From: Nitrosarchaeum sp.
GTDB taxonomy: Archaea; Thermoproteota; Nitrososphaeria; Nitrososphaerales; Nitrosopumilaceae
DNA length: 64,000 nucleotides
Reading direction: 5' to 3'
NCBI GenBank assembly: GCA_025699025.1
Contig: JAILWJ010000002.1
Span: 124,001 to 188,000, forward strand
Positions 1 to 7,698 of this stretch are shown here, in pieces. The translations under genes and the position numbers were made by a program. Positions within the stretch are counted from its first letter, which is position 1, and every line of letters starts with the position of its first letter. The notes under the pieces were generated by a model. That model worked only from the letters and a program-made list of their open reading frames with translations. It made no database searches and was not told where the DNA came from.

Positions 1-278
1 ACATATTCAAACAAGTTTTTTAACGCCGAACTAAAAAACGAATTGTAAATAGGTGTCCCAATTAACCAAACGTCGGCATCCATCAAAGCATTAGCTGCAT
101 TTTTTGTTGCTTTATTATAATTCTCATCAGGTCCTTTATAACATTCAATTTGACCTTCTGAAATATTGATAAATTCTACATCTACATTTTTTATTTTTGT
201 ATATTCTACAACATATTTCATTATTAGTTGAGTGTTGCTATTTTTTCTTGGACTGCCCGATACTACCACAACTTTCAT
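1..278 (-). CDS. NAD(P)H-dependent FMN reductase family protein (partial)
   Basis: The first 92 codons of a flavodoxin-like reductase that runs off the left edge of the window, so the C-terminus is missing. Translation from the ATG at 278 starts MKVVVVSGSPRKNSNT, the first beta-strand and phosphate-binding loop typical of the SsuE/NADPH-dependent FMN reductase fold. A later stretch, DVWLIGTPIYNSFFSSALKN, matches the second FMN-contacting loop of this family. Such enzymes use NAD(P)H to reduce FMN or quinones in the cytoplasm; the substrate cannot be assigned. A TATA-like element at 300-307 lies 29 nt upstream, supporting this start and a leaderless transcript. Confidence 0.8.
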   Translation of the reverse strand, partial: MKVVVVSGSPRKNSNTQLIMKYVVEYTKIKNVDVEFINISEGQIECYKGPDENYNKATKNAANALMDADVWLIGTPIYNSFFSSALKNLFEY

Positions 279-299
279 GTCTCAAGCTATAATCATCTG

Positions 300-307
300 T
301 ATTTAAA
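300..307 (-). promoter_or_regulatory. TATA-like box of the flavin reductase gene
   Basis: Reads TTTAAATA on the minus strand, 29 nt before the ATG at 278. This sequence and spacing recur at several other genes in the window and fit an archaeal TATA box with a leaderless start. Inferred from sequence only. Confidence 0.5.
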
Positions 308-326
308 TTCACTATAAAATTTAAAA

Positions 327-420
327 CGGGTTTGGAGGGCTTCGATCCCTCGACCTGTAACTTAGGAGGCTACTGCGCTATCCATGTTTCGCGTCAAAAA
401 TGACTCTGCGCTACAAACCC
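327..420 (-). tRNA. tRNA-Arg(CCT) with an intron in the D-loop
   Basis: The minus strand folds into a tRNA: acceptor GGGTTTG/CAAACCC, D-stem GCGC/GCGC, anticodon stem GTAGC/GTTAC with loop CTCCTAA (anticodon CCT, reading AGG), five-base variable region, and T-stem GAGGG/CCCTC with loop ATCGAAG. The span is 94 nt. Removing about 18 nt from the D-loop leaves a normal 75-76-nt tRNA with a standard D-loop ending in TGGATA. CCA is not encoded. The gene lies between the flavin reductase and the bluB-like gene. Confidence 0.85.
388..405 (-). other. Predicted D-loop tRNA intron (about 18 nt)
   Basis: The insert reads AGTCATTTTTGACGCGAA. It contains a GTCA/TGAC hairpin. CGC of the D-stem can pair with GCG near the intron 3' end, leaving three-base bulges AGA and AAA on opposite strands. 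This resembles a relaxed bulge-helix-bulge site of the archaeal tRNA splicing endonuclease, with cuts expected within each bulge. The exact boundaries may shift by one base. Confidence 0.7.
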
Positions 421-444
421 AGCAAAAAAAATACTTGTAATTAT

Positions 445-1152
445 TTAAGCGTAATCAAGATTGGTTTTAATCATCTCTTGAATCTCTTGCCACTCTGAAT
501 TTTCCTTTTCTTCCCATTTCTCAAAGTAAACTACGTCTTTAAGCTCCAGTCTGGGAAGCCAACCAGCTTTTTCAAGATCCGGTTTTTCTGCAAATTCATC
601 AACATATCCTAAACATAGGTATGCTATTGGCACAACATGTTCAGGTAATCTTAAAACATCTTTTAATGTTTCATTGGATAGGATACTTACCCATCCAAGA
701 CCTATTCCCTCTGTTCTTGCTGCAAGCCACAAATTTTGAATTGCGCAACAAACACTGTATAATCCTGCTTCTGGAATACTGGATCTTCCTATAACAAATG
801 GACCGAATTTTGAAGGATCATATGTCACACAAATATTGATAGAAGACTCTAAAATGCCCTCAAGCTTGAATGAAAGATATTTTGATCTATTTGGTTCTTC
901 AACATGATGCGACGCCTTCTCTTTTTCAATCTCAAAAGATTCTTTGATTTTCTTTTTTGTTAAATTATCCTTAATCAATATGAAATTCCATGGTTGAGAA
1001 AAACCAACTGATGGCGCATGATGAGCGGCGTTTAGAATTTTAGATAAAATCTCATTTTTAATAGGCTTTGATATAAAATGAGATCTGACATCTCTTCTAG
1101 AATAAATGGCCTTGTAAAATCCCTTTTTCTCATCCTCTGTAAATTCAGACAA
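445..1152 (-). CDS. bluB: BluB-like 5,6-dimethylbenzimidazole synthase / nitroreductase family
   Basis: A 235-aa nitroreductase-fold flavoprotein. It carries hallmarks of BluB rather than generic nitroreductases: an early YSRRDVRSHF motif, AAHHAPSVGFSQPWNF around residues 42-57, a YLSFKLEGI segment, CAIQNLWLAARTEGIGLGWVSIL in the centre, and LCLGYVDEF near the C-terminus. BluB breaks down reduced FMN with oxygen to form dimethylbenzimidazole, the lower ligand of cobalamin. Ammonia-oxidizing archaea are known cobalamin producers, so this role fits. No other cobalamin gene is adjacent. The start is a TTG. Conventional nitroreductase activity remains an alternative. Confidence 0.8.
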   Translation of the reverse strand: MSEFTEDEKKGFYKAIYSRRDVRSHFISKPIKNEILSKILNAAHHAPSVGFSQPWNFILIKDNLTKKKIKESFEIEKEKASHHVEEPNRSKYLSFKLEGILESSINICVTYDPSKFGPFVIGRSSIPEAGLYSVCCAIQNLWLAARTEGIGLGWVSILSNETLKDVLRLPEHVVPIAYLCLGYVDEFAEKPDLEKAGWLPRLELKDVVYFEKWEEKENSEWQEIQEMIKTNLDYA

Positions 1153-1230
1153 TTCTTTTAACCTATATTCTTCTTAATTGATGCTTTTGTTAAACGTTAA
1201 TAATGTCAGTAGTTAGTCTTGTACTTCAAT

Positions 1231-1304
1231 GGGCCGGTAGTCTAGCTGGTTAGGATACCGCCTCGACACGGCGGTGATCGTGAGTTCGAATCTCACTCGG
1301 CCCA
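1231..1304 (+). tRNA. tRNA-Val(GAC)
   Basis: A 74-nt cloverleaf: acceptor GGGCCGG/TCGGCCC (one G-T pair), D-arm GTCT-AGCTGGTTA-GGAT, anticodon stem CCGCC/GGCGG with a seven-base loop TCGACAC, T-arm GTGAG-TTCGAAT-CTCAC, discriminator A. The loop centre gives anticodon GAC (valine). Position 33 reads C instead of the nearly universal T. A run of five T follows at 1306-1310 and probably ends transcription; it overlaps the stop of the convergent gene. Confidence 0.88.
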
Positions 1305-1308
1305 CTTT

Positions 1309-1848
1309 TTAATTTAAACTAGTCTGAAACTCTTTTTCAATTACACTCCAAGACGTCTCAGTCGTAATACTACCCTCAGCAGAAAAATTGGTAATATCTC
1401 CATTCGTAACTGAGTCATATATTCCAGAGTCTACATTAGACTTGACAAGAACAAATGTGTTTTTTAATGGAATCTCTACACCTGAATAAAATATAGCTCT
1501 ACCTGGCATTGAAATGTCTTCTGTAGAATACTGTCCTGATCCTAATAATGTACCATTGGCAAATAACTGATAACTAATTACTGGAACCGTAAATGTCTTT
1601 TCACTTGGATTTTTTACACTAAATGTAACTTCTAACTTTGCAGTATTTTCAATCTTATTCACATCTATTATTTTTACACTATCTAATCTAATTTCAACCT
1701 GTTCTAACTGTGGATTATCTAAACTAGCATAATATACAATTCCTCCCATCATCGCTAGTAATCCTGCTATTGCTGCATAAACAATCATCTTACTCTGAAG
1801 TGCCAATTTACTGGTATCACATTGTGTACAACTAAAAAAGGTTGTCAA
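1309..1848 (-). CDS. Membrane-anchored LEA14/WHy-like protein
   Basis: A 179-aa protein with one N-terminal transmembrane segment (about residues 21-42, MIVYAAIAGLLAMMGGIVYY) and an exported beta-sandwich region. The outside part has the LEA14/WHy pattern: VEIRLDSVKIIDVN..., then KLEVTFSVKNPSEKTFTVPVISYQLFANG. It is a paralogue of the gene at 29923-30471. LEA14-like domains are linked to desiccation or envelope stress, but the function here is unknown. The TTG at 1848 adds an N-terminal stretch with CxxC; the ATG at 1788, right before the membrane helix, is a plausible alternative start. Confidence 0.6.
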   Translation of the reverse strand: MTTFFSCTQCDTSKLALQSKMIVYAAIAGLLAMMGGIVYYASLDNPQLEQVEIRLDSVKIIDVNKIENTAKLEVTFSVKNPSEKTFTVPVISYQLFANGTLLGSGQYSTEDISMPGRAIFYSGVEIPLKNTFVLVKSNVDSGIYDSVTNGDITNFSAEGSITTETSWSVIEKEFQTSLN

Positions 1849-1888
1849 GATCCAAATACATAATATTTGAACTAAGACATGACATATT

Positions 1889-2386
1889 GTGACAGCTTTA
1901 GAACAGGCAATTATTACGTGGATTCATCTAATTTCAGCTGCAATTTGGGTCGGTGGTTCATTATTCATTGGAGTTGTTTTTTCTCCACTGCTCAAAACAA
2001 TGTCTAATTCAATTGAAGAAAGATTACAAATAATGATCAAAGTTGGGAAAAGATTCAACAAAATTGCCATTCCATCATTAATAATTCTCATGGGAACTGG
2101 ACTGTACAATTCCCATATGCTTTTGAGTAAACCTGAATTATTACTTGGCACAAGCTACGGAACATATCTTTTAATCAAAATAATTTTGGTAATGGCATTA
2201 ATCATTACGTATGTAATTCATGTAAGAGTAATTCGAAAAGATGTGGAGCAAAAAATAATGGATAAACAACTGCCTCAAGAACAAATTCAAAAATTAAGAA
2301 AAAAAATTATCATTCTTGGCGAAATCACCGTAGTTATATCTATTACAATCCTATTTTTTGCATCATTGTTAGATGCTGGCGTCTAA
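1889..2386 (+). CDS. CopD-like multi-helix membrane protein
   Basis: A 165-aa integral membrane protein with four predicted helices. It resembles the small CopD-type family: helix 1 holds TWIHLISAAIWVGGSLF (an H-x10-GG pattern), helix 2 has IPSLIILMGTGLYN, and LIKIILVMALIITYVIHVRV follows. Members are tied to copper uptake or heme/copper redox in membranes, but the substrate is unproven. It starts with GTG. The intergenic AT-rich patch near 1859-1871 may serve both this gene and the divergent LEA-like gene. The 3' end overlaps the convergent rtcA gene by 18 nt. Confidence 0.55.
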   Translation: MTALEQAIITWIHLISAAIWVGGSLFIGVVFSPLLKTMSNSIEERLQIMIKVGKRFNKIAIPSLIILMGTGLYNSHMLLSKPELLLGTSYGTYLLIKIILVMALIITYVIHVRVIRKDVEQKIMDKQLPQEQIQKLRKKIIILGEITVVISITILFFASLLDAGV

Positions 2387-3391
2387 AACCCCCTCTATCC
2401 TAACTTCAAACCCTCCTTGTATTTTTCCAATTCCGTATTTACACTTTGTAAATTTTGAAGCAACATAGAGATTTGTTTCTAAATGTCTTGAAATTTTTGA
2501 TACTGTAAATACAGTCATATCATTTGTTAGACTTGCAGGCAACACCAACATATCTGCAAGATTTTCATCAATTCCTAACTCATTTTCAATAATCTTATCC
2601 AAATCTAAATCAAACTCATTAATTTTTTTATCATATATACTATCTACACCAATAACTGAATTGTCATCTATGCTTGTAATTAATATCGAAGCTCCTGAAT
2701 CATTCGTATCTTCTTTTTTAATGATAGATTCCACATCAAATTTCTTTTCAATCAATTCTGATTCAATTTTTTTACATTTCTCTTGTATCATATGTTCTGG
2801 TAATTTCGAAAATGAACAAAATAATTTTATTTTCTTAGTATTTCTCTTAACTAATGAAATTGATTTAATTTGAGATGGAAAAATTTCTAATTTGACTTCT
2901 CCCCCACCCTTAGGATAATATCCACGTTTAATTAATTCCATTGAAACGTTTATTCCCATTCTTGCATAAACTTCTTTCAAAACATATCTAGTGTAATCCA
3001 TAGTTGGACTCCAAAGAACATCAGTACCTCCTTTGATAAACAACTCTACTTTCTTTTGACAAATAGAAGAAATTGGAATTAGAACCTGAAGAATTAATGA
3101 GATACTTCCCGCCGTTCCCACATCTTCTCTAATGTTGATATCTCTAATACTACCAGGTATAAATTTGAAGGATGTAGAACCAATTTTATCTCCTTCAACT
3201 TTAGCATTGAAGATCTTCTGAAGAATTTTAATTGCTGTCAGATGTTGTGGTTTTAACCCAGGTTTTTTTCTTTTTTGTCTTATTTTTTCTAAAGTTATGG
3301 GTTTTCTTGTAATACATGATAATGTTAATGCTGTACGAACAATTTGACCTCCTCCCTCTCCAAATGATCCGTCAATTTTTACAAATTCCAC
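2369..3391 (-). CDS. rtcA: RNA 3'-terminal phosphate cyclase
   Basis: A 340-aa RtcA. The N-terminus has DGSFGEGGGQIVRTALTLS and GLKPQHLTAIKIL, the family signature. The catalytic histidine that becomes adenylylated is present near residue 303 in ISRHLETNL, which separates it from inactive Rcl1-like proteins. The enzyme converts RNA 3'-phosphates to 2',3'-cyclic phosphates with ATP and acts in RNA repair or processing. The start is a GTG. It is transcribed divergently from the NMN adenylyltransferase gene. Confidence 0.92.
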   Translation of the reverse strand: MEFVKIDGSFGEGGGQIVRTALTLSCITRKPITLEKIRQKRKKPGLKPQHLTAIKILQKIFNAKVEGDKIGSTSFKFIPGSIRDINIREDVGTAGSISLILQVLIPISSICQKKVELFIKGGTDVLWSPTMDYTRYVLKEVYARMGINVSMELIKRGYYPKGGGEVKLEIFPSQIKSISLVKRNTKKIKLFCSFSKLPEHMIQEKCKKIESELIEKKFDVESIIKKEDTNDSGASILITSIDDNSVIGVDSIYDKKINEFDLDLDKIIENELGIDENLADMLVLPASLTNDMTVFTVSKISRHLETNLYVASKFTKCKYGIGKIQGGFEVRIEGVLDASI

Positions 3392-3452
3392 AATTTTTCA
3401 ATATTTGTTGCCCTTATGATAGTTTTTTAAAATAAACCTGTGAACAATTAAT

Positions 3453-3947
3453 ATGAATGGATTATTGATTGGACGATTTCAACCATTTCATCTAGGTCAT
3501 CTTGCTGCATTAGAATATGCATTGTCTACCGTTGATAATCTGTGGATTGGCTTAGGAAGTTCAAATAGACCCTGTGAAAAAAATAATCCTTTTTCTGCTG
3601 ACGAAAGAAAACAAATGATCTTAGCTTCAATTGATGACTCCATGAAAAAACGAATTCAAATTTACCCTATACCAGATCTTGAAAATCATATTAAATGGAT
3701 TGATCTGATTGATACAATTGTTCCAAAATTTGACGTTGTATTCACAAATGATGATCTAACTAAACATCTTTACTCTAAACGAAATGTCAAAGTTCTTTCA
3801 ATTCCTTTCACAAATAGAGATGTTCTTTCTGGAACAAATATACGCGATTTAATAATCACCGATCAAAAATGGGAGGATTTAGTACCAATGGGAACCAAAT
3901 ATTTTCTAAATTCAAATAGTGCTAAACAACGATTGAAAAATCTCTAA
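3453..3947 (+). CDS. Nicotinamide-nucleotide adenylyltransferase (archaeal type)
   Basis: A 164-aa nucleotidyltransferase. GRFQPFHLGHLAAL at residues 7-20 contains the HxGH active-site motif, and LSGTNIRDLI matches the C-terminal ISGTxIR motif that binds ATP. Length and motifs match archaeal NMNAT (NadM-like), which makes NAD from NMN and ATP. A TTTAAAATA element about 29 nt upstream of the ATG fits a leaderless promoter. The following aminotransferase is 40 nt downstream on the same strand. Confidence 0.9.
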   Translation: MNGLLIGRFQPFHLGHLAALEYALSTVDNLWIGLGSSNRPCEKNNPFSADERKQMILASIDDSMKKRIQIYPIPDLENHIKWIDLIDTIVPKFDVVFTNDDLTKHLYSKRNVKVLSIPFTNRDVLSGTNIRDLIITDQKWEDLVPMGTKYFLNSNSAKQRLKNL

Positions 3948-3987
3948 TTATAAATAAACCCGGAAAGTACGTCCAATGGCGTAAATT

Positions 3988-5133
3988 ATGGAATATCTCT
4001 CTATGCTACCTGGCCCAACAAATGTACCAAATCGAGTAATGAGAGCGATGCTTGCTCCAATAATTAATCACAGAAGCGATGACTTTGTAGAATTATACAC
4101 TGACGTTGTGAAAAAAACTCAACAGGTTTTTGAAACACAAAATGATGTTGTTGCTTTATCTGCATCTGGAACCGGTGCAGTAGAAGCAGGTGTGATCAAT
4201 TTAATTAAAAAAGGCGACAAAGTCATTATTCCAGTCAATGGTGAATTTAGTGGTAGACTAGCACAACTAATTGAAAATCAAGGAGCTAATGTAATAAAAC
4301 TTCAAACTCCGCCAGGACAAAATGCAACTTTCGATCAGGTTAAAGAAGCATTTGATAATAATAAAGATGTCAAAGCATTCTATGTTGTTCATAACGAAAC
4401 CTCAACAGGGACAATGGTGAATTATCTTGATAAGGTATCTGACTTAACATCAAGAAATGGGGCATTCTATGTTGTAGATTCTGTTTCATTACTTGGTGGT
4501 GCTCCACTGCCAGTTGATAAGTGGAACATTGATGTATGTATGACTGGTGCGCAAAAAGCAATTGCTGCCCCTCCAGGAATCTCTCCTATTTCTATTAGTG
4601 CTAAAGCAAAAAAATACATGATTGAAAACCCCCCCTCTACAATGTATTTCAATTTAGCAAGATACTTCAAATATTATGATGAAGAAAAACATACTCCTTT
4701 CACACCTGCACTTCCATTACTTTATGCATATCGAGAAGCATTAACAATATTGTTGGAAGAAGGATTACAAAACGTCTTCAAACGTCATAAAGTTTGTTCA
4801 GATGCGTTATACTCTGGATTAAGCGCGATTGGTCTAACTCCATTTGCTAAAGAAGAAGATCGTTCAATCTCAATTGTTGCATTAAATTATTTAGATGGAC
4901 TAGAAGACAAGACTTTCAGAAACACATTAGCTGATAAATTCAAAGTATTAGTTGCAGGTGGATTTGGAAATCTTAAAGGTAAAGTCTTTAGAGTTGGATG
5001 TATGGGAGAAGTTAGTTCATATCATGTAATGAGAACAATTTCTGCAATTTCGTCCACATTAGCTATGATGGGATATGATGTAGATACTCAAGCAGGTCTA
5101 AAGACAGCTGAAGAAAAACTTAAAGCTCTTTAA
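3988..5133 (+). CDS. Class-V aminotransferase, alanine/serine-glyoxylate type
   Basis: A 381-aa PLP enzyme of the AGXT/SPT family. It begins with MLPGPTNVPNRVM and has the SASGTGAVEAG phosphate-cradle loop near residues 58-68. VDSVSLLGGAPL supplies the aspartate that contacts the PLP ring, and Lys190 in TGAQKA is the Schiff-base lysine. Family members transfer amino groups among alanine, serine, aspartate and glyoxylate; the exact pair cannot be read from sequence. Two upstream features bracket the start: a TTATAAATA box at 3948 and an ATG at 3977 closed after two codons, so the ATG at 3988 is preferred. Confidence 0.87.
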   Translation: MEYLSMLPGPTNVPNRVMRAMLAPIINHRSDDFVELYTDVVKKTQQVFETQNDVVALSASGTGAVEAGVINLIKKGDKVIIPVNGEFSGRLAQLIENQGANVIKLQTPPGQNATFDQVKEAFDNNKDVKAFYVVHNETSTGTMVNYLDKVSDLTSRNGAFYVVDSVSLLGGAPLPVDKWNIDVCMTGAQKAIAAPPGISPISISAKAKKYMIENPPSTMYFNLARYFKYYDEEKHTPFTPALPLLYAYREALTILLEEGLQNVFKRHKVCSDALYSGLSAIGLTPFAKEEDRSISIVALNYLDGLEDKTFRNTLADKFKVLVAGGFGNLKGKVFRVGCMGEVSSYHVMRTISAISSTLAMMGYDVDTQAGLKTAEEKLKAL

Positions 5134-5144
5134 TCCATGTTAAC

Positions 5145-5152
5145 TTAATATA
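5145..5152 (+). promoter_or_regulatory. TATA-like box of the FKBP gene
   Basis: TTAATATA lies 30 nt before the TTG start at 5175, with no convincing ribosome binding site between. This fits a leaderless transcript and supports the TTG start. Confidence 0.45.
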
Positions 5153-5174
5153 AGGAAATTCGAGACCGATCACA

Positions 5175-5921
5175 TTGACTTTCAATAAAGGTTCACTAAT
5201 CCTTGTAGATTATACTGCTAAAGTAAAGGATTCTGGAGAAGTCTTTGATACAACTATTGAGGAAGAAGCAAAAAAACATTCCATTCATGAATCAAGTGTA
5301 AAATATCAACCAAAACTTGTTTCAATTGGTGAGGTCTCATATCCAGTTCTTAAAGGACTTGACGAAGCATTAGCAAAAACATCCGTTGGAGACAAACTTA
5401 CTGTTGAGGTTACGCCAGACAAAGGATTTGGTGAAAGGGATTCAGGAAAAGTCAGAATGATTCCAATCAGGAAACTAGGTGAAGATGCAGAAAAAGTTTC
5501 TGTTGGTGATACCATAGAAATTGATAACAAGAGAGGAATTATTCGCTTTATTGGTTCAGGTAGAGTCCAAATCGATTATAATCACAAGTATGCCGGCAAA
5601 ACAATTCTTTATGACGTTAATGTAGTCAAATCACTTGATTCACCTACTGACAAGGTAGATGGAATTCTTCAAAGTAGACTGCCGTTAGAAAATTCCAAGG
5701 TAAATTTTGAATTAAAGGATAAGGAAGTAAGCATTACTATTCCCGAAGAAATTCTAAGAGCCGATGGACTGCAAATTATGAAGCATTTTATTCAACTAGA
5801 CATATTCAAATTTGTTCCATCTCTGGAAAAAATCAATTTTGTTGAAACACATCTAAACAAGCAAGCTCAAAAGAAAACTGAAACCAACGATCAAAAAACT
5901 CCTGAACCAAAAGCAGCTTAA
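5175..5921 (+). CDS. FKBP-type peptidyl-prolyl isomerase (long archaeal type)
   Basis: A 248-aa cytoplasmic prolyl isomerase/chaperone. The FKBP core is seen in LVDYTAKVKDSGEVFDTT, PVLKGLDEALAKTSVGDKLTVEVTPDKGFGER and KYAGKTILYDVNVV. The segment between the last two is the insert-in-flap chaperone domain of SlyD-like FKBPs. A C-terminal extension of about 90 residues resembles the long archaeal FKBP26 class and ends in a charged tail. The start is TTG. The 3' end abuts the convergent egsA gene by a single base. Confidence 0.88.
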   Translation: MTFNKGSLILVDYTAKVKDSGEVFDTTIEEEAKKHSIHESSVKYQPKLVSIGEVSYPVLKGLDEALAKTSVGDKLTVEVTPDKGFGERDSGKVRMIPIRKLGEDAEKVSVGDTIEIDNKRGIIRFIGSGRVQIDYNHKYAGKTILYDVNVVKSLDSPTDKVDGILQSRLPLENSKVNFELKDKEVSITIPEEILRADGLQIMKHFIQLDIFKFVPSLEKINFVETHLNKQAQKKTETNDQKTPEPKAA

Positions 5922-5922
5922 A

Positions 5923-6984
5923 TCAAATTACTTTAGTACTCTTAGCAAGATTCCATGCTTTTCTTTCTGTCATTCCCACTTCTTTTAATATAGTATATCG
6001 TTCAGGTCTCAAACTTTGTGCCATTACTAACGCATTAATCACTTCTTCTTCTTTTAAACCAATTTGTTTTGCAGTTATCGGCGCTCCGACATCTTTCAAT
6101 GCTTTTGCAATTTTTTTCCAATCTTGTCCTTGTAACTTTGCCATCATAATTGATCCAATTCCACATTTTTCACCGTGCAATCCCCTTCCCGGTGCAATTT
6201 TGTCAAGTGCATGAGAAAATAGATGCTCTGCCCCCGAACATGGTCTACTACTTCCTGCAATACATGATGCAACACCTGCACTGATCAGTGCCTCCACAAT
6301 GATTCTTGCATCCAAACCTTTCCGTGAACTCTTTGGATTTTTAAAAACTATCTTGGCACTCATTAAGGCTAGTTCTGCTGAATACATACCGTAATACTCA
6401 CCCGTTTTTTGATGACCTAATTGCCAATCTCTAACTGCAATGATATTTGCAATCAGATCCCCACATCCACTAGCAAGAAGTTTTGTTGGTGCTTTTTTGA
6501 TAATGTCGATGTCTACAAAAACCCCTAATGGAGCTGTAGCAACTATGGAATGAGGCTTGTCACTTTTCACTGAAACAAATGGACTGGCCATTCCATCATG
6601 TGAGGCAGCAGTTGGCACACTTACAAATGGAATCTTTAAGTTATATGCAACCATTTTTGCGGTATCTACAGAACGTCCCCCGCCCACTCCTGCAATAATC
6701 TGACTGTGATCTTTTTTTACATCCTCTTCAATCTGACTCAAATTTTCTATTTTATTATCCTTTGATGTATGCCAAACAAATGCAATTTTTTTCGTTTTTA
6801 ACGATTTTTCAATCTGCTCTTTCAAAATTTTTTTTACATGTACTCCAGAGATTAGTGATACTCTTTTGGGCTTGTTTAAAATATGCAAAAATTCTCCAAA
6901 TTCACCAATATTTTTTTCACCTACTACAATTAGCCTTGGTAGCTCCATTGTGTGTGACTGCATGCGATCATGCTTTTTTGTCAT
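5923..6984 (-). CDS. egsA: sn-glycerol-1-phosphate dehydrogenase
   Basis: A 353-aa NAD(P)-dependent dehydrogenase that makes sn-glycerol 1-phosphate from dihydroxyacetone phosphate, setting the stereochemistry of archaeal membrane lipids. The nucleotide-binding motif is GVGGGRSVDTAKMVA. SVPTAASHDGMASPFVSV follows, and the metal site is formed by the aspartate of ASGCGDLIAN, the histidine of GAEHLFSHAL and that of GRGLHGEKCGIGS. The longest reading frame uses the ATG at 6984; methionines at residues 8 and 13 are possible alternatives. It is divergent from psmB and shares an AT-rich promoter patch. Confidence 0.93.
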   Translation of the reverse strand: MTKKHDRMQSHTMELPRLIVVGEKNIGEFGEFLHILNKPKRVSLISGVHVKKILKEQIEKSLKTKKIAFVWHTSKDNKIENLSQIEEDVKKDHSQIIAGVGGGRSVDTAKMVAYNLKIPFVSVPTAASHDGMASPFVSVKSDKPHSIVATAPLGVFVDIDIIKKAPTKLLASGCGDLIANIIAVRDWQLGHQKTGEYYGMYSAELALMSAKIVFKNPKSSRKGLDARIIVEALISAGVASCIAGSSRPCSGAEHLFSHALDKIAPGRGLHGEKCGIGSIMMAKLQGQDWKKIAKALKDVGAPITAKQIGLKEEEVINALVMAQSLRPERYTILKEVGMTERKAWNLAKSTKVI

Positions 6985-7012
6985 TATTTATCATTTCAAG
7001 GGATCAAAAAGT

Positions 7013-7023
7013 TATTTAAAAGG
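7013..7023. promoter_or_regulatory. Shared divergent TATA region of egsA and psmB
   Basis: The patch TATTTAAAAGG reads TTTAAATA on the minus strand (36 nt before the egsA ATG) and TTTAAAAG on the plus strand (34 nt before the psmB GTG). No other good TATA-like sequence is visible in the 65-bp gap, so one near-palindromic element may feed both genes. Confidence 0.4.
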
Positions 7024-7049
7024 GTGTCATGTCATCTAGATTATCTTAG

Positions 7050-7691
7050 GTGTATTTTTTGTCAAATAACGTTCAAGAAAAAATTCTGCATGGGACTACC
7101 ACTGTAGGTATTAAGGTAAAAGATGGTGTAGTTTTGTGTGCAGACATGAGAGCAAGCGCTGGTTACTTTATTGCAAATAACAATACAATGAAAATCCAGA
7201 AAATTGATGATCATGCGGGATTGACTCTTGCAGGAGGCGTTGCAGACGCTCAAAATATTGTTGACATTTTACGATATCATTCAAATTTACATAGGGTCGA
7301 AAAGCAAGGTCCAATTGCAATTCATTCTCTTGCAAGACTTTGCTCTCTCATTTTCCACCAAAATCGTGGCTATCCATTCATGGCAGATATTTTAGTTGGT
7401 GGCTATGATGAAGATGGGCCAGCACTATTCAATATTGATATGTTTGGCTCAGTCGAAAAGAAAAATTATGTTACAACAGGAAGCGGTTCTCCTGTTGCAT
7501 ATGGTACGTTAGAGGAAGAATACCGTCCTGATCTAACAATCGAAGAGGCAAAAAAAGTTGCCCTTAGAGCAGTAAAAGCCGCAATAGTAAGAAATATTGG
7601 TACCGGTGATGGAATTAACATTGCCGTAATGGACAAAGACGGATTCCGTCTGTTAACCAATGAACAAAAGAAAGCAATCATCGAACTTTAG
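7050..7691 (+). CDS. psmB: Proteasome beta subunit
   Basis: A 213-aa 20S proteasome beta subunit. A 15-residue propeptide ends in HG and is followed by the catalytic threonine (TTTVGI). Counting from that threonine, Asp17 (CADMRAS) and Lys33 (TMKIQKI) are in the canonical positions, so the subunit should be active after autoprocessing. SGSPVAYG and NIGTGDGINIAVMD near the C-terminus are standard. It assembles with alpha subunits encoded elsewhere. The start is GTG. The aCPSF1 gene follows almost immediately, suggesting one transcript. Confidence 0.94.
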   Translation: MYFLSNNVQEKILHGTTTVGIKVKDGVVLCADMRASAGYFIANNNTMKIQKIDDHAGLTLAGGVADAQNIVDILRYHSNLHRVEKQGPIAIHSLARLCSLIFHQNRGYPFMADILVGGYDEDGPALFNIDMFGSVEKKNYVTTGSGSPVAYGTLEEEYRPDLTIEEAKKVALRAVKAAIVRNIGTGDGINIAVMDKDGFRLLTNEQKKAIIEL

Positions 7692-7698
7692 TGATTTA

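Noticed and set aside
7062-7253. Open frame antisense to psmB
   Set aside because: It is the mirror of a well-supported coding frame, with atypical composition and no promoter.
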